NCBI GenBank assembly: GCA_910587465.1
Contig: CAJUMS010000003.1
Span: 1 to 64,000 of the forward strand
Source of the DNA: an uncultured Oscillospiraceae bacterium
GTDB taxonomy: Bacteria; Bacillota; Clostridia; Oscillospirales; Ruminococcaceae
Direction: 5' to 3'
Length of the DNA stretch: 64,000 nucleotides
Shown: positions 62,579 to 64,000 of the stretch, in pieces
Layout: each line of letters opens with the position of its first letter
Numbering within the stretch: the stretch's first letter is position 1
Position numbers and translations under genes: made by a program
The notes under the pieces: model-generated
Seen by the model: the letters and a program-made list of their open reading frames with translations, nothing else
Databases searched by the model: none
What the model was told of the DNA's origin: nothing

Positions 62579-63391
62579 TTACGGTATAACGGGAATGCAG
62601 TTCAGCACGATAATCCCCGCGAACAGTGCGAGCATTATCACTATCGCCACATAATCCCTTGGGGCGGTCTTAAGCTGCCGCAGACGCGTTCTGCCCTCGC
62701 CGCCATGATAGCAGCGGCACTCCATTGCCGTGGCAAGCTCATTAGCACGCTTGAACGCCGAAACGAACAGCGGTATCAACACGGGTACCAGTGCCTTAGC
62801 CTTCTTCATCAGTCCGCCCGTATCCAGCTGCGCGCCGCGCGCCTTCTGCGCACACATTATCTTGTCCGTCTCCTCGACCAGCGTCGGGATAAAGCGGAGC
62901 GCTATTGTCATCATCATTGACAGCTCATGAACGGGAAATCTTACCTTTTTAAGCGGTGACAACAGCCGTTCGATAGCGTCGGTAAGCATTATCGGCGAAG
63001 TCGTATACGTCAGCAGCGACATACCGATAATAAGCGCGGGTATGCGCAGAAGTATAAACAGCGTCGTTCGTATACCCTCGGGGTATATCGAAATAATCCA
63101 CCACTTGAACAGCGGCTCCTCGCCCGTTATAAACAAGATGTTGAGCACACCTGTAAACAGCATGAGGGGCAGTATAGGCTTGATGCTTTTCAGTATCATT
63201 ATCAGTTTAATATGCGAAAGCAGATAGCAGACCACCATAAACAAAATGCCCACCAGCAGTCCTGTAAAAGTCTGCGAGCTAAACAGTATCACCAGATACA
63301 ATATATCAAGCAGCAACTTCACACGACTGTCCATTTTGTGAATTACGGACGTTCCCGGGAAGTACTGCCCTATCGTAATATCCTTTATCAT
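62579..63391 (-). CDS. ecfT: ECF transporter transmembrane component EcfT
   Basis: The 270-aa membrane protein has the EcfT features: GQYFPGTSVIHKMDSRVKLL at the start, the two coupling motifs ALRFIPTLVEETDKIMCAQK (first A-R-G partner region) and QKARGAQLDTGG, and a later MECRCYHGGEGRTRL. It connects vitamin-binding S components to the EcfA ATPases. Its ATG overlaps the stop of the preceding ecfA gene (ATGA). Confidence 0.93.
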   Translation of the reverse strand: MIKDITIGQYFPGTSVIHKMDSRVKLLLDILYLVILFSSQTFTGLLVGILFMVVCYLLSHIKLIMILKSIKPILPLMLFTGVLNILFITGEEPLFKWWIISIYPEGIRTTLFILLRIPALIIGMSLLTYTTSPIMLTDAIERLLSPLKKVRFPVHELSMMMTIALRFIPTLVEETDKIMCAQKARGAQLDTGGLMKKAKALVPVLIPLFVSAFKRANELATAMECRCYHGGEGRTRLRQLKTAPRDYVAIVIMLALFAGIIVLNCIPVIP

Positions 63392-64000
63392 TTGTCCTGT
63401 CCTTTTATCAGGGTCAGCAGCCTCTGTGCCGCCCTGTCCGTTGTATATATATCATTTCCTATGTCAATGCCTTTTTCGCGAAGTCTGTGTGACAAGCGCG
63501 TTATCTGCGGTACGTCAAGACCTATCTTGACTAAATCGTCCGTGCGTTCAAAAACCTTGTCCGTCTCATCATAGCAGAACACCTTGCCCTTGTTCATCAC
63601 AAGCACCTTGGTCGCAAATTTAACGATATCCTCCATTGAATGGGAAACCAATAGCACCGTTTTCCCCGACTGCTCGTGATAACGCTTTATCAGCGACAAT
63701 ATCTTATCTCTGCCCTTAGGATCAAGACCTGCTGCAGGCTCGTCAAGTATCAGCACCTCGGGATCCATCGCCAGAACGCCCGCGAGCGCAACTCTGCGCT
63801 GCTGACCGCCCGACAGCTCGAACGGAGATTTTTCCAATAAATGGGATATTCCCATGCTCTCGGCAGCCGATTTGACCCGCGCGTCAAGCTCCCCGCCCGT
63901 CAAACCCATATTCTTAGGACCATAAGCTATATCCTTGGCGACCGTTTCCTCAAAAAGCTGGTGCTCCGAATACTGAAACACAATACCGACCTTAAACCGT
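63388..64000 (-). CDS. ecfA2: ECF transporter ATP-binding protein EcfA, partial
   Basis: The frame is open to the window edge, so the N-terminus with Walker A lies outside. The visible 204 residues include the Q-loop VFQYSEHQLFEETV, the signature SGGQQRRVALAGVL, Walker B VLILDEPAAGLDPKG and the switch His LLVSHSMEDI. It powers the ECF vitamin transporter with EcfT. Being next to ecfT and after another expected ecfA copy, it is probably the second ATPase. Confidence 0.92.
   Translation of the reverse strand, partial: RFKVGIVFQYSEHQLFEETVAKDIAYGPKNMGLTGGELDARVKSAAESMGISHLLEKSPFELSGGQQRRVALAGVLAMDPEVLILDEPAAGLDPKGRDKILSLIKRYHEQSGKTVLLVSHSMEDIVKFATKVLVMNKGKVFCYDETDKVFERTDDLVKIGLDVPQITRLSHRLREKGIDIGNDIYTTDRAAQRLLTLIKGQDK

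Overview
Organism. The window reads as a chromosomal contig of a strictly anaerobic, spore-forming, low-to-mid GC Gram-positive bacterium of the class Clostridia, most like the gut Oscillospiraceae/Ruminococcaceae. Evidence: sporulation genes (a SigK-type sigma factor, spoIVA, a SipL-like DUF3794/LysM protein, the FtsK/SpoIIIE-TepA-UppP neighbourhood), a class III (oxygen-sensitive) ribonucleotide reductase, an [FeFe]-hydrogenase-type sensor, a dockerin-bearing surface protease, and many consensus sigma-A promoters (TTGACA, 17 nt, TATAAT). The species cannot be named from sequence reading alone.

Region 1, about 1-8261: a compact block of about 20 mostly tiny plus-strand genes that I read as an integrated filamentous phage (inovirus). 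It has a Zot/pI-type assembly ATPase, a rolling-circle replication initiator, a probable ssDNA-binding protein, two paralogous coat-like proteins separated by a terminator, a pIII-like adsorption protein with signal peptide and C-terminal anchor, a string of 33-68 aa membrane proteins, an XRE repressor, and one divergent membrane-protein gene under a perfect promoter with an overlapping dyad. The block also carries a duplicated structured leader whose three hairpins covary between copies, three exact copies of an 18-bp palindrome and three copies of another stem-loop. No integrase and no clear attachment sites are visible, and the left end may lie outside the window.

Region 2, 8.3-19.2 kb: AT-rich junction, an SCP2-domain protein with a histone-H1-like tail, a hydrogenase-like sensor fused to a chemotaxis signalling domain, a GH3 lipoprotein, a PfkB sugar kinase, a FeoA-FeoB fusion with its small Cys-rich partner, a histidine phosphatase with a start-codon problem, a truncated and nonsense-mutated copy of the SigK-type gene, and a Gfo/Idh/MocA oxidoreductase broken by a 10-bp tandem duplication.

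Region 3, 19.3-32.8 kb: DUF2441 protein, esterase, YyaL/DUF255 thioredoxin-fold protein, a MerR/SoxR-type promoter leading into a small transcript with no clear protein, a membrane-anchored cohesin-like/FIVAR protein followed upstream by a 1682-aa dockerin-M60-like metallopeptidase, a tocopherol-cyclase-like protein, the intact SigK-type gene and a GNAT acetyltransferase.

Region 4, 33-49.2 kb: core genes, almost all on the minus strand: a solute-binding lipoprotein with an apparent AUA start, nrdD-nrdG (NrdD lacks a recognisable glycyl-radical motif), small membrane proteins, two paired radical-SAM-associated proteins, FtsK/SpoIIIE, UppP, a YlzJ-like peptide, TepA, and a sipL-spoIVA operon behind a sigma-E-like promoter.

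Region 5, 49.3-64 kb: a PerR-like regulator with a self-operator, a type IV pilin-like gene divergent from an XRE repressor with three shared dyads, PyrB with a PyrI-type zinc module, Na+-pumping decarboxylase beta and gamma subunits, HAD, SDR and ClpE-like genes in a tightly overlapping run, CvpA and DUF5711 proteins, a TruA-DUF3781 fusion, EcfT, and a partial EcfA cut by the window end.
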